This document shows, piece after piece, positions 21,331 to 33,521 of a DNA stretch of 64,000 nt (position 1 is its first letter; each line of letters starts with the position of its first letter). The position numbers and the translations under genes are program-made. Origin of the DNA: Carallia brachiata (lineage: Eukaryota > Streptophyta > Magnoliopsida > Malpighiales > Rhizophoraceae); contig JADCRB010000018.1 of assembly GCA_021464245.1 (NCBI GenBank), positions 3,396,015 through 3,460,014 of the forward strand, given 5' to 3'. The notes below the pieces were generated by a model. The model saw nothing but the letters and a program-made list of their open reading frames with translations, was not told the origin of the DNA and did no database searches.

Positions 21331-21718
21331 TTTTGGCCTTTCTATTACTCGCCACATATCTAGAACTATTAAATTAGAGTTCAATCAATTATAATACTAC
21401 TACTAAAACTTAATTATATGAACTCAACTTTATTAAACTAAAAATGTCATACAATAATAAGAGCACACATAATAAATTAATCTTTCAAACATTATTTTCA
21501 CTAATGACACCAACTATATTATAAATTGAAACTCGCAACTCTTTATGTACTAATAATACTAATAGTAATTTTTGTTCTTACTCAAACATTGAAATTATAA
21601 CAATTAATGTAGATTATAATAGAACTCTAAATTCTAATCTTAACAAATCTAGATTAACTCCAACAATAACTGCAGCAACACCATAGTCATTCTAAAATAA
21701 AAAAGGGAACCGCATATC
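21331..21718. other. Spacer before the group C unit
   Basis: About 310 bp (21360-21670) have no counterpart in the other 3' flanks and interrupt the common flank phrase tttggcctttctattgctcg. It is probably an insertion of unknown type. No gene is seen. Confidence 0.3.
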
Positions 21719-22967
21719 CTAGTTCATAGAATCTTCATCCACATTCACAAATGCACTCTCGAACTCTGCATTTGTAACCTCGTTTTCAATGTCGAGCAAT
21801 GCTAGGCTTTCCACATAATAATTGACAGAAGCATCGTAGCCTTTCTCGCTAAAGACGCAACACTGTTTTCTGTGAGGATTATACGAAACTATGCCTGGGA
21901 AAATCTTTTCAATTATTGGTTCCCCATTCTTCCTTACTAACAAAGGCATGCTATGGAGTTTGATGGCTTGTTCTTCCTCATTGGCTTCTACTTCCACAGT
22001 GACAAACACTTTGGTCCATGAGCATGACTCTGCCTCACAATTTTCATGCACAAGCCAGATGTAAAATCCTTCAATCCAACAACGTTCAAAAATTGCAATA
22101 GATGAATCGCCATATCTTATGAACTGCAAACGTCGTGGGAATTCCTGTGACAATATAATCTCTCGGAAGACCTCACTAGCCACATCAAATTGCCATGCTA
22201 TCAATCCTCTTGTTGATTCATACCCAAGAAAATATAAAAATCCCTTTGCAAAAGGATTTGATGTTCACAAACATAACCTGAATCAATTGTGAATAGGATG
22301 TCATCTGCAGGAGTAATATCTTTCCAAGAGTCTGCCTTATAGGAATAAATATCAATCCAGCCACCAACAAAAAACGAATAGTAAGATCCGTAATCATTCT
22401 TTTCTTTCCCGTATGCAAGCACAATCCTCAGTAGCTGTAGTCATTGGTGATAGAATCAAACCCAAACCCTTCCAGGGTGCGCGTAGGCACCATATTTATC
22501 ACCATGCTCGGTGGCATCAACGATTGCATCAAACTTGTCCGGAGATTGGACTTAGGAACAGTGTATAATTTTCCCAACGTGGGGTTCCACAATCTGTAGG
22601 AATCTTTGTCGATTTTCTTGAGACAAACCAACCCATTACAACAACCAACAGTTTTTGAGGATCCCCATGTGGGGATGGTCTTGAACGGGAGGTTTATTAA
22701 TTTTCGGTACTCCTTGAACTCCTCGTTATCTTGATGTAATGAATATTGCCATTCCTTATAAGTCCCGTGGTCATTATCAACCCAGCAGCCAAGGAGTAAC
22801 AATTGTTGTTCCTGACAATGGGTTCTAGTAAGATTGTTGGAAACAAAAGAGGGGCTTTTGATCAGAGATTGCCATGAAGAGCAAACAGATATGAATCGGA
22901 GGAGGGTTTTGACGGGAAGGTTACTGAGGATTTGTTGGATCACATCTTCAGGCACATGACTCTGCAT
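21719..22967 (-). pseudogene. F-box/FBA gene, group C, copy 2, frameshifted
   Basis: The ATG at 22967 gives a good F-box (VPEDVIQQILSNLPVKTLLRFISV, SSWQSLIKSPSFVSN) and runs through CCNGLVCLKK and LWNPTLGKLYTVP. Single-base losses relative to the open copies follow: near 22540 (KSNL region), near 22480 (two bases, which restores the frame), near 22432 (NDYKLL motif) and near 22250 (one G lost from a run in the PFAKGF motif). The rest reads on to VESLALLDIENEVTNAEFESAFV with the stop at 21719. All lesions I can place are deletions of one or two bases and no nonsense substitution is evident, so either young decay or assembly error could explain them. Confidence 0.8.
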
Positions 22968-24246
22968 CTTCTTGTAACTTTGGTTTTCTTTTTTGCTCTA
23001 AGGTGTAAACGGCGATTTGTAAGAAGGTAGTAGGGTTGATCGCAAGTGTTAAACTTAAAGAGGAGAATTATAGAGGGTAAAAGCATCTTTTTATTAAAAA
23101 AAAAAAACTAATTTAGTTTAATAATGTTTTTTTTTTTTTTTGTTTAAGTTCAATATTATTTCACATAACCTGGCTTTGTATGGTCTCATAGTTAAGAAGT
23201 TAGAACAGAATACATGGTAAGGCAGTCGGATCACAGGCATATATACCCTATATTTTTGTATTATATTTTCTTTAGACAGAATTGTTATGTATACAATATA
23301 ATATTTTTTTCACTGTTTTAGGCAAAAAAAAAAATTTCTAATGGAATTTTTTTTAACAAATCCTACATAAAATTTATATTTTATATTTTAAAATAATATT
23401 TATTTAAATGTAAATTTTAATTTTATTAAAATTTTTTTTTTTTATTAATTTGGTACAAGTCTTGAGCTAAAAGTTCAATACTTATAGCCAGCCCTCCTTT
23501 TAAATCTGACACGTGATCCCAATAAAAAAGGACAACCAAAAGGCACGATTGAATTTTTATAAGGTTTCTAGAATCTAAACGATTCTCAAGAAAGAGTTTT
23601 GATGTCATTCATATGATTCTGTCAAAAAAAAAATGTCATCCATATGGTAAACTGATTAGAATAATTTTTATGATTAATAAACTGATTGTAATTGTTTAGT
23701 CTTAAGTTTACACACTTATATGTAATAATTCTCTTTTTTCTTTTATTTTTAGGGGTTGGTAGGCCAACGACTTTGAATGTATATGAAAAAAATAGAAAAA
23801 GATCTGAATTTTAATCATGTCAACTGTTACTAAGTCCTCATTTATAATATTTTTTAATCCTAAAAATATAATTAATAAAGAAAGAAATAAAAATTAACGT
23901 CAAAATCCCTGCCCTTAAACTTAAAGCTATTCTACTAGAGTCTAAGACTCCTAATGACGCTAAAAGTTTTAAAAATTGATAAACAAATTATAAAATAAGA
24001 ATAATAAAAATCATAATGTAATTTTACACAATATTGAATTATAATCTCCAATAACACAGTGCAATCTCTAGATCTTGGGAGCACGACCAAGCAACAACAT
24101 AATGATCTAATGACTCTATATTATTATGGGTCTTATTTCCTCATTTATATATTGTTTGAAAAGTGCATGGATAACCACTCTTCTCATGTTCCGATGGTAA
24201 TCTTTTCTAAAAAAAAAAAAAATGTTCCGATGGTAATCTATCTGAT
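22968..24246. other. Upstream flank of group C copy 2
   Basis: From about 23130 to 24000 it aligns in parts with 56190-56790 (phrases tacatggtaaggcagtc and tttggtctcat-like), the upstream flank of the copia-split unit. No gene is seen. Homopolymer A and T runs lie at 23094-23107 and 23127-23141. Confidence 0.4.
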
Positions 24247-24488
24247 CAGGGGCAAATCCAGAAATTTTCTCTAATGAGGCAAAATATAGTAACATTAGTT
24301 TAATATTCAAATGAATGAAATTTATAAAATGTTCACAAAATTTTAACTATTAAATTGCTCTTTTTCTAATTTTTCACATCTGTGGGAGCAAATGTAATTT
24401 TTCAGTGAGATTAATTTCTTATAATATCAAGTCTTATATTCATAGCAGGGGTAATTGCCCCAACTAAGATATACATGGATCTACGCTG
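24247..24488. mobile_element. hAT-type MITE, 242 bp, with 8-bp TSD
   Basis: The left end is caggggcaaatccag and the right end, inverted, is cagcgtagatccatg, fitting the CAGGGGCGGATCCA-type ends common among plant hAT elements. The flanks are tatctgat (24239-24246) and catctgat (24489-24496), matching at 7 of 8 positions. It has no coding capacity. Confidence 0.65.
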
Positions 24489-25488
24489 CATCTGATCATG
24501 CCCCTCTTGGGTTAGGGGAACGAGGGTTTGTAGCGACAACAGCAACAATCAACCATGAACATTGCTTCTTCTTTTCATGTAGGAGATTTTGCAACTCACA
24601 CTTTTAACTTGCAACGCTCTTCCTCAAGTGTAAGTGGACTTGTTCTCCTTAAACGTGTTAGAAACTATTATATCTTACATTCACATTTGACTTCAACATT
24701 TTAGCTGTGACAAATCACCTCTATCAACTAAGATTTAGAAATTTACATGGCCGAAAAAAAAAAGCCTTAAACTATTATCAGAACGAGAAATTTGCGAACT
24801 AACGAACAATAATCAAGTAAATTCTTTGGAATCAATGAACAATATAAAGGTAAAAGGGATTCCAATAAACATTCTAGTTAATTCCCCTGCCCCTCCTGGT
24901 TTTGTGGAGATAAAGATATGTCTATGTATCTTTATAATAAGTAAATCAATAAATGGAAGTGGAAGAAATGAGATTTACTTTTCTGTCTCTCCGGCAAGTA
25001 ATGGCCTCACTGAATCCCACAATTCTTGAGACTCTCGATGGCCCAAAATAGTTGGCAAATTGCTTGATATGTGTCTAATAAAATACTGCATGATATGAAT
25101 CCCTCGTTCAATATAAAACTGTAAATGGAATGCTAACATAGGATGTATTTTAAAGTTTTCCAAATCTACATACAATCAGTACACCTCTCTACAAAAGCAT
25201 TACAAAAATCAAGCTGACAAGAGGCTGTGACGAATATTATTCTGCTTTAGCATATGTATTATAATAAAAGGATATGAATGAAAAATCTCACTTCAAGTGC
25301 ATCTAGAGTCACATAATTAGCAATAGAAAGTTCTGCTTACAAAGTGCCAGAATAATTTATTGAAACATAAACTTACTTTTTTATTTTTTAAGCTTTCTTG
25401 CGATAGATCAAAAACTGCATTCATTCTAAAATAGAAAAGATAAGCACATCAGCATAAATCATATAAATCTCCATCCTTGACGTCATTT
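24489..25488. other. Intergenic and 3' flank of group C copy 3
   Basis: From about 24770 the sequence matches 48530-49240 (phrases attccaataaacattctag and ttctttggaatcaa), the common 3' flank. A stretch at 24540-24660 has a less AT-biased composition but no open frame. No gene is seen. Confidence 0.4.
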
Positions 25489-26748
25489 TCAAGGTTCGCA
25501 ATCTGCATTCACAAATGCACTCTCAAACTCTACATCTGTAGCCTCGTTTTCAATGTCGAGCAACACTAGGCTTTCTACATAATAATTGACAAATGCATCG
25601 TAGCCTTTCTCGCTATGGAATTAACGTTCATTTCTATGTGGATTATACGAAACTATGCCTCCTCTGCAAAACTTTTCCAATATTGGCTCCCCATTCTTCC
25701 TTATTAACAAAGGCCTGCGTGTGAGTTCGTTGGCCCCTTCTCCCACAGGAACAAACACTTTGGTCCATAAGCTTGACTCTGCCTCACAATTTTCATGCAT
25801 AAGCCATATGTAAAATCCTTCAATCCCGTTGTTTAAGCGACAATGTTCAAAAATTGCAATGGATGAATCGCCATACGATCTTATGGACGCCAAGAACGAA
25901 TATTCTGCCATTTCCTGGGACAATATGATCTCTCGGAAGGCCTCACTAGCCACATCAAATTGCCATACTATCGGTCTTGTTTTGTCATACCCAAAAAGAT
26001 ACAAAAATCCTTCAGCAAAAGGGATTGGATCTTCATGAACATAATAATTATGAATATGAATTGTGAATTGGATGTCATCAACAGGAGTAATATCTTTCCA
26101 AGAATCTGCATTATAGGAATAAATATCAATCCATCCACCAACCAAAAACGAATCATCACCGAACATATCATCACAAATACATGAACAATCCTAAGTAGCT
26201 TGTAGTCATTGGTGCTAGAATCAAACCCAAATCCTTCCAGGGTGCCCGTATAGGCACCATATTCACGAGCATACAGAGTTGCATCACGATTGCATCAAAC
26301 TTGTCAAGGAGATGGACTTAGAACAGCGTGTAATTTTCCAACGTGGGGTTCCACACTCTGTACGTGTGGTTCAACAATCTATCGGAATTTATCGATTTTC
26401 TTGAGGCAAACCAACCAACTACAACAACTAACAGTTTCTGAAGATCCCCAGAAGGGGATGGTCTGGAGTCGGAGGTTTATTAATTTTCTATAGTCTCAAA
26501 CTCTTCGTTATCAACATGCAATGAATATTGCCATTCACTATAAGTCCCGCCACCATTATCAACCCAGCAGCCAAGGAGTAACAGTTGTTGTTCTTGACAA
26601 TGGATTTTAGTGAGATGGTTGGAAACAAAAGAAGGGCTTTTGATTAGAGATTGCCATGAAGAGCAAACGGAAATGATCGGAGGAGGCTTTTGACGGGAAG
26701 GTTACTGAGGATTCGTTGGATCACATCTTCAGGCACATAAACTCGCAT
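25489..26748 (-). pseudogene. F-box/FBA gene, group C, copy 3, heavily frameshifted
   Basis: The unit extends from the ATG at 26748 to the TGA at 25489-25491. The longest intact piece (25621-26166) covers GWIDIYSYNADSWKDITP, PFAEGFLYLFGYD, VWQFDVASEAFREIIL and FYIWLMHENCEAESSLWTKV. The first half has many single-base losses (for example in the codons around 26280-26320) plus a 21-bp tandem duplication in the LWNPT motif near 26341-26381 that is shared with the copia-split unit. The end reads FESAFVNADCEP before the stop. It is not functional as sequenced. Confidence 0.8.
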
Positions 26749-28494
26749 CTTCTTGTAGCTTTGCTTTTCTGTGTTACTCTAAGGTAAAGATGGCGGCAGA
26801 GATTTGTAAGAAGGTACTAGAATTGATCATGTTCATTCAGTATTTTTTTTAATAATAAATTTATTCTATCTGTTATTATAAATTTTGCACAATTGAATTA
26901 TAAATCATAAGTTGGAGGGAGCCCTCTTAATGTAAAGTGAATGTTAAACCATGTGAGTCCTGCTAGTTTAGGAACAGTGACACTTCGCTGGGTCATGAAA
27001 TTTGCTCCTTATTGGATTTGATGTAAATAATTTGGCAACAGTTAAATGGCACAAATTTTTTTGGTAGATTTGTAGGCACCACTTCTACTTACCATGACAA
27101 AAAATAGAAACAATTATGAAGTAAAAAAATTTAATGTTTTTTAGCCAAAAAAAGGAAATTTAATGTTTTTCATTTTTTAATTATTTAATTTAGTTTAATA
27201 TTATTTCATATTAATTAAAAATTCAATAAAACTTTTGAAAAATTAAGATGCATACAGTCTTCCTTTTGATATTATTGAATAGAGCTTGATTACACTGTCA
27301 AACTAAAAAGAATATCCAGTCGTCGCATTTTATACAACTTTAATGAAAAATATGAACTGAAATGGTTACATTTTTTTTGTTCTGTATTTTATTAATATGA
27401 TTATATAAAATATGTTAATTGTTATAATTTAGATATTATCAATAATTTTTTATTTGACTGTAAATATTAAATGTATTGAATAAAATTAGACTATGCTCGA
27501 GATGTATCATTATTTACATTTTTTTATAATAAGACAAAAAAAATCTATACCAAATGCGGAGGACTAGTCAGGGAAGTTTATTAATTATTTTTTTTTGTCC
27601 AAAACCTATTTATTATAGAGAGACGCTATTTACACGGTAAAAAAAATTTCGTATACGCAAGAGTAGCAAATCAGCAATGTAATTGTAAGCTCCACGTCTC
27701 CTCTTTATATTATGTGCATTGAGTTTTTTCATACGTATAAATATCAATTTCCTTTATTATATTGTGCTCGTCTTTATAGGCGGCAAACTTTGCTCTGACC
27801 CAACCATCGACTCAAATATGTTTAAAAACATTTAACTCGAAAGTAACTAAAAAATAACTTTGAATCCAAATGATCTGAAAATTTGGTGTCAACTCAAGCC
27901 TGACTTGATTTGCGATGCACGCAACCTGTTTGTTTTTTTCCAAGAAAGCTTTTAGAAAGAGTAAAAGACGGGCAGAAAAGCTCAGTACGCGCATTACGTA
28001 TTTTCAAAAGAGCAAAATCAAAAAAATTAGTATATTAGAATTTTTGTTTTAGAATTTGTGTCAGTTAAAATAATGCTTAATATTTTTTAAATAAATATTA
28101 ATATTTTTAAAATATTTATTATTTTTATATTATAAAAATATCAATTATCGTTTTAAAAATAATAATTATAATTTCAATTACAATTTCGCTCGTAATAGTT
28201 TCTAAGACAAAAAGTTCAGAATATGTGCGGACGCTTTTTCAAAATTTGCCATATCTACAAATAATCGTAGACATCTCTTAACAAAACCATTGTAGAAAAG
28301 AAAGGGACAAGAAGCAAAGAATGAAGAAGATCATTCTTGTATAGCGTTTGTTACTACAACAGAAGGATAGTAAAATGAGTGAATTGGGTCATTTCAACAG
28401 TATCTAAGAGTCGTATAAAGATAATAATCAAGCAATATAATGTTATGATGAATAAGTGGCAAAAGAAATCCATTGAAACATAAACATGCCCTTC
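26749..28494. other. Intergenic, no gene seen
   Basis: AT-rich DNA with no open frame of note. From about 28240 the common 3' flank of a unit begins (phrases ctcttaacaaaaccattg and gaagaagatcattcttg, compare 12110-12190 and 35930-36000). Confidence 0.4.
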
Positions 28495-29832
28495 TTACAT
28501 ATCAAGGAACTGGCACCGCTTTCTGTCTAAAATAATGAAGGGAACTACATCAGTATCAGTCGGTGAATCTCCATCATTGACCTGATATTCAGTGTCACTG
28601 TCCGCACGGACAAATGCACTCTCGAATTCTGCATCCGTAATCTCATTTTCAATGTCGAGCAATGCTAGGCTTTCCACGTAATAATTGACAGATGCACCGT
28701 AGCCTTCCTTGCAAAGGAAGTGGCTTTTTCTTCTATGTCGATTGTACGAAACTACGCCTCCGCAACGCTTTTCCAACAGTAGCTCCCCATTTTTTCTTAG
28801 TAACAACGGGAACCCTTTAAGTTTCTTGACTTCTTTCCGAGTGATAAACACGTTGGTCCATGACCATGGCTCTGCCCCACCATTTTCTTCCATGAGCCAT
28901 ATGCGGATTCCCCTTTCGAAAGCTGAATATTCAACAAACGCAATATATGAATCACTGTATGCTTTTAAGAACTGGAGCGACCTTACATCTTCTGGCAATA
29001 TGATCTCTCGAAAGACCTGATCAATGGTCATGTCAAACTGCCACACCATCATTCTGCCACTTGTCTCCTCCCACGCAAGAAAATAGAAAAAACCATTCCC
29101 AAAAAAGGGCTGTAGTGCTTCAAAATATTGGAAAGGCATTCTGAGGTTATCGGGAGGAGTAATATCTTTCCAAGAACCTGCATTATAGGAGTAAATATCA
29201 ATCCATCCATCCGGCCAACATGGAATGTAACCATCACCATCCGTCGTATACCCGTGTACAAGCACAGTCCTCAATAGCTTGTAGTCATTGGTGCTAGAAT
29301 CAAAACCAAATCCTTCCATGGTGCTCGTGTTGGCACCATCACACCCATTTGAATCAACGATTGCATCAAACTTGTCAACGAGCTTGGACTTGGGAACTGT
29401 GAATAATTTTCCCAACGTGGGGTTCCACAATCTGTAGGAATCTTCATCGTTTTTCTTGAGACAAACCAACCCATTACAACAGCCAACAATTTCTGAGGGT
29501 CCCCGTCTGGGGGTGGTCTCGAATGGGCGTTGTCTGGGGATGGTCATGAATGGGAGGTTAATTAATTTTCTGTACTCCTTGAACTCCTCGTCATCCACAA
29601 GTAATGAACATTGCCATTGACTATAACCCCAGCAGTCATTATCAACCCAGCAGCCAACGAGTAACAATTGTTGTTCCTGACAATTGGTCTTAGTGAGGTG
29701 GCTGGAAATAAAAGAAGGGCTTTTGATGAGAGATCGCCATGAAGGGCAAACGGACATGAATCGGAGGAGGCTTTTGACGGGGAGGTTCTGAAGGATTTGT
29801 TTTATCACATCTTCGGGCACACGACCCCGCAT
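28495..29832 (-). CDS. F-box/FBA protein, group C, copy 4 (intact, 445 aa)
   Basis: A single-exon coding region with ATG at 29832. Residues 4-48 are the F-box (VPEDVIKQILQ, LPVKSLLRFMSVC, SWRSLIKSPSFISSHL). The FBA-like region carries IVGCCNGLVCLKKND (115-129), LWNPTLGKLFTVPKS (136-149), MEGFGFDSSTNDYKLLR (172-188), GWIDIYSYNAGSWKDITP (209-226), VWQFDMTIDQVFREIILP (263-280), WLMEENGGAEPWSWTNVF (312-329) and YYVESLALLDIENEITD (384-400). A 27-bp tandem duplication adds about nine residues near 97-114. The tail is about 28 residues longer than in 37911-39164 because the usual early stop is absent. The likely role is substrate receptor of an SCF ubiquitin ligase, target unknown. Of the three open copies it differs most from the rest. 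Confidence 0.9.
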   Translation of the reverse strand: MRGRVPEDVIKQILQNLPVKSLLRFMSVCPSWRSLIKSPSFISSHLTKTNCQEQQLLLVGCWVDNDCWGYSQWQCSLLVDDEEFKEYRKLINLPFMTIPRQRPFETTPRRGPSEIVGCCNGLVCLKKNDEDSYRLWNPTLGKLFTVPKSKLVDKFDAIVDSNGCDGANTSTMEGFGFDSSTNDYKLLRTVLVHGYTTDGDGYIPCWPDGWIDIYSYNAGSWKDITPPDNLRMPFQYFEALQPFFGNGFFYFLAWEETSGRMMVWQFDMTIDQVFREIILPEDVRSLQFLKAYSDSYIAFVEYSAFERGIRIWLMEENGGAEPWSWTNVFITRKEVKKLKGFPLLLRKNGELLLEKRCGGVVSYNRHRRKSHFLCKEGYGASVNYYVESLALLDIENEITDAEFESAFVRADSDTEYQVNDGDSPTDTDVVPFIILDRKRCQFLDM

Positions 29833-30358
29833 CTTCCTGTAGCTTTTCTGGCGCTGGCCTTGCTGTTTTGCTTGGAAGTGTGAACAGCAATGGAGATTTG
29901 CAAGAGAGTGGTGGGATATATCGGGTTAATTAAGAGTTAAGAGGAGGATTATACAAGGAAATATTCATTATTAAAAACAATAACAATATATTGTATTTTC
30001 AAAAAAATACCTTATTTTTTTCTTAAAAAAATATTGCATCTTCATTCATTCATTCATGGGTTGATAACAAAATCAAGACATAAATTAAAAACAATGAAAA
30101 GGACGGTCATGGAATGCATTCAGATCACACTTAGCCAGCAGAATTGCACAGAGAAATCCAAGTTGTCGAATTCCAAACACTCTCAATATGCAAGAATTTT
30201 GATGAGTTATAAAACAGAGTTTGATCAATGAATATTGATTGGTAACCCAACAAATACAATTGTTCAAAATCCCAACTTGCAATTCAATATCAAGAAAAAA
30301 GATAAAGAACTACCAAATTCTAAGGAAAGAGAAAGCCAGAAGAATAGCAAGAGATTAC
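29833..30358. other. Inferred leader intron of 28495-29832
   Basis: It aligns with 9119-9873 and 39190-39932. The minus strand near the ATG reads CAAAACAG|CAAGGCCAGC, a possible acceptor, and the donor is GTAATCTCTTGC at 30358. It is non-coding. Confidence 0.4.
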
Positions 30359-30420
30359 CTTACTGCAGCTCCTGATGGTCGCCTGAAAGAAAATAGCCAG
30401 CAGAAGAGGAGAAGTTGAAC
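30359..30420 (-). other. Candidate non-coding first exon of 28495-29832
   Basis: The conserved block (on the minus strand CTTCTCCTCTTCTGCTGGCT, then CAGGAGCTGCAGTAAG) sits before a good splice donor. The equivalent exon occurs at 9874, 39933 and 44997. Confidence 0.4.
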
Positions 30421-30949
30421 TTTGGGTAATGTCCTTTAGAGTAATAAGTTATTGGATACCCTATTTCTTAGTTTTGAGTGTCAGTGTTTTCTTTTAAATT
30501 TGGTCTCATGATTTTTCTGTCAACAGTTTTGGTCAGTTAGTTTGGCAGATAGTTCTGTGAATGAGTTCAGTTTTATATACATGTTTTTGTATACAGATAA
30601 TATATATAAAATATATTTTTTTTTGACAAATTTAATTATTTTTATAATAAAAAATAATAAAAAATTACATATTAATTTTTTATATTATATTTTATCAATT
30701 TTATTAAAAAATAAACAAATTTATCACAATAAATATAATTATTAAAATATAAATTTCCTATAAACAAATTCAGTCTTCTCACTTATTTTTAGCAATTCAT
30801 TATACATTCATGTATGCTAAGCTTTATATCCTTCTCACAAAAAAAAAAAAAAGTGTGCTAAGCTTTATATCACGTTGATGTCCAGCTGTTTCTCTGCGGG
30901 ACCTTCCCCTGCAACAGTACAGTAAATATATATAAGAAAATATTACAGT
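30421..30949. other. Promoter region and intergenic
   Basis: The stretch at 30450-30545 aligns with 40340-40430 and about 10850-10925 (phrase atttcttagttttgagt), a conserved upstream region of group C genes. The rest is AT-rich with no gene. Confidence 0.35.
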
Positions 30950-31135
30950 ATTACAAAAAATTTATTCAAAAATTTTATTTAAATATAACAATATTTTAAA
31001 TTTTTATAACGGTTATTATATTTTTTATAATAAAAAATAAAAATACATAAAAATATTTTTAAATTATAAAAATAAAATATTATTATAAAAAATAAAAATA
31101 TTATTATATTTAAATAAAATTTTTGAGCAAAATTT
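30950..31135. repeat. Long AT-rich inverted repeat, probable MITE
   Basis: The left arm ttcaaaaattttatttaaat is matched by the inverted right arm ctcaaaaattttatttaaat (near 31110-31130), and the pairing continues inwards (ataacaatatt against ataataatatt). It has no coding capacity. Confidence 0.5.
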
Positions 31136-33009
31136 GCTAATGCCGGTGCCTATATATATAGCATAAATTTACTGGTCAAAGTTTTTCTTTTCCTTAGTGG
31201 TGTCGCATCTTTTCTTTTTGTGATTTGATCCTAAGGCCACATGCTATTGTCGGAAATATATGATTGCTTTAGCGGTGACCCTCGTAGCTCAAAAATTTAG
31301 TGGTGTCCCGTCTTTCATTTTTGTGATGTAATTGGCAGGCAAAGTATCAACGAAGGGACTATAGTGGAATCCCATCTTTTGAGGAAAGCAAAAGTATAAT
31401 TTAATATTTATTATGTACCAAAAAAATAAATTAATAATCAGTACTTTTGTCATATAAGCTACACCAAATTCCTTCCTTATAGAAATTAGATGGGACATTC
31501 ATTCTAAATCTTACAAATAAAAGCACCCGAAATAGTAGCATTGTGATATATGGCAATTTAAATTTTTTTTTTTTTTTACAATGATTGGAATTGAAGTTTG
31601 TGTCGTCCCTCGTTATCAAATAAATAAAAATTTATGTTGATGTAGTAATAAGTTACGATTAATTAATATTGTAATTAAAAATAAAAAAAATTTATTTTAT
31701 TTCATCAGTACTCTCAAATATCGTTTTAATTTATATAATATATTATAAAATAATACTTCTACTTTATCCCCAAAAATAATAATGAAATTACCAAAAAGTC
31801 AAATATTACTAGTAGAAATAAATAGTGAAAGATCCTTTGTAAAACACTAAAATTAATAGATTGGAATCAAGTTACCTTCTCAGATAAATAGATACTTTCT
31901 AATGTACAAATACCAAACCTATAACTCCAAGAATAAACCCAGCACAAATAATACAAGATAATAATAGTAATGTTGAAATTATATTTCCATCTCGAAGAAT
32001 GGAACATTTAAGAATACCATCTTTTAGGAAATCAACAAGTAGTATACTCTGTGCGAGATTTACTTTTGAGGAGTGATTGAATAAAATACGATAAATGAGA
32101 CTTACTATAATTCTAGTTTACAAATCTGATAACCAATACATCAATAATAATTTTTTTTTTTTGGATAAAAAAATCGTATTAACAAAAATAATTCAAAACC
32201 ACTGGAAACTCAATTGGATTAAAAATTGATTGATAAAATTTGAATGGTCTCGAAAACTGAATTACCCAAACCCAACAACTTGAAATTTAAAAAATTTAGT
32301 ATATTTAAACCCATGAACCCTAAATATGATTTATACTCATGTATCTTGAAACTCTATATAGCATACCAACCTGAACCTTAAATATGATCTATTGGAAACC
32401 CAAGTTATCCAAAAATAGAAAAATATCTAAATATGACCGGGACCCGAAAACAACACAATCCAAATCCAACCCTATCTGTCACGTCCATTTACACATTTTC
32501 AAAACGATTAGTTAAGTAGAGAGAGTAATGCAAATGTGCAAGGTTTTATCACTTGGAAAGAAATCAGATGATCACATATTCAATTCCCATTTCTACTTAA
32601 AAGAAATAGAGAAGAAAAAAAAATAATCAAAATAAAAGGTAGGATCGGTAATCATTTTGAGAAAGGGCTTCATTATATCATACGGGCGTGAAATGTTTTA
32701 CACATGTTAGACATAAATTAGATAGACAAATTGATTATACATTTTTATTTATCGTCACTAATTACAATCTTGAATTGAATTATTACAAATATATATCGAC
32801 GGTGGTTGCAATATGATATTTTTTGTGCTTCCATCTACGTCAGAAAACTGTATCTGAATTTCAATTAACCAAAATTTTTGATTTAGTTTTGATTTTATTT
32901 TGGCATAATTGAAGGCATGTTCTTGTGTTATTTTAAGACCCTAGACTAGAGGTTCTTGTGCTCAGTAACAGGAAACATATTGGCTGTTGCTGACAACAAC
33001 AACAACATA
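31136..33009. other. Intergenic, no gene seen
   Basis: AT-rich sequence without recognisable coding or repeat structure apart from short homopolymers (for example poly-T at 31564-31578 and 32150-32161). Confidence 0.4.
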
Positions 33010-33262
33010 ACATTATTGGCATGTTTGGCATTTTTCCAAGAGAACAGAAAAATTAAAAAAAAATTCAAAATTTTTTATTTATTTTTTATTAATTTAAATA
33101 ATTATTTTTTATTTTTCTTCTTACAAATTACTATTTATGTTTTTTCTCACAATTTTTTAATTATTTATTTTTATCAATCATAACATTATTAATATTATAT
33201 TATTTTTTATTTATTTTTTTATTCACTTTCTATTTAATTTTTTATTATCTACTCACGCCCTG
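33010..33262. repeat. MITE, about 250 bp, family of 4575-4825
   Basis: It starts near ggcatgtttggca. Its interior, read inversely, matches 4625-4770 (gttatgattgataaaaa against attataattgataaaaaa, and ttgtgagaaaaaaca against ttgtgagaaaaaaat). The exact ends are unclear. Confidence 0.45.
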
Positions 33263-33266
33263 TAAG

Positions 33267-33521
33267 ATGACTTTGTTGATGGAGAGTGACAATAGGTGTC
33301 GATCCTTAGCAATCAAATCATTAATATTTTGTTGTGCTTTTGCTCGTTTGATTCTTGCTTCAATGTCCTTGCATATTAATACTTCATATGATTACCCTCA
33401 ACGTAGTTCTGTGTCACACCTTTGCTCTTCCGTGACCATTTGTGCTCAAGGAGACGATCACCAAAAACAGAGAGAAAGTGGCATTGAGTATGTTAAAGAT
33501 TATAAATTCACGCGTCACTAA
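33267..33521 (+). CDS. Unrecognised small open frame, 84 codons
   Basis: The ATG at 33267 opens a frame with a hydrophobic stretch at residues 13-34 (SLAIKSLIFCCAFARLILAS) preceded by basic residues, which could act as a signal or anchor segment. The remainder is polar with three further cysteines. It is not similar to any family I know, and it directly abuts a MITE, so the upstream side is not a typical promoter. It could be chance. Confidence 0.15.
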   Translation: MTLLMESDNRCRSLAIKSLIFCCAFARLILASMSLHINTSYDYPQRSSVSHLCSSVTICAQGDDHQKQRESGIEYVKDYKFTRH

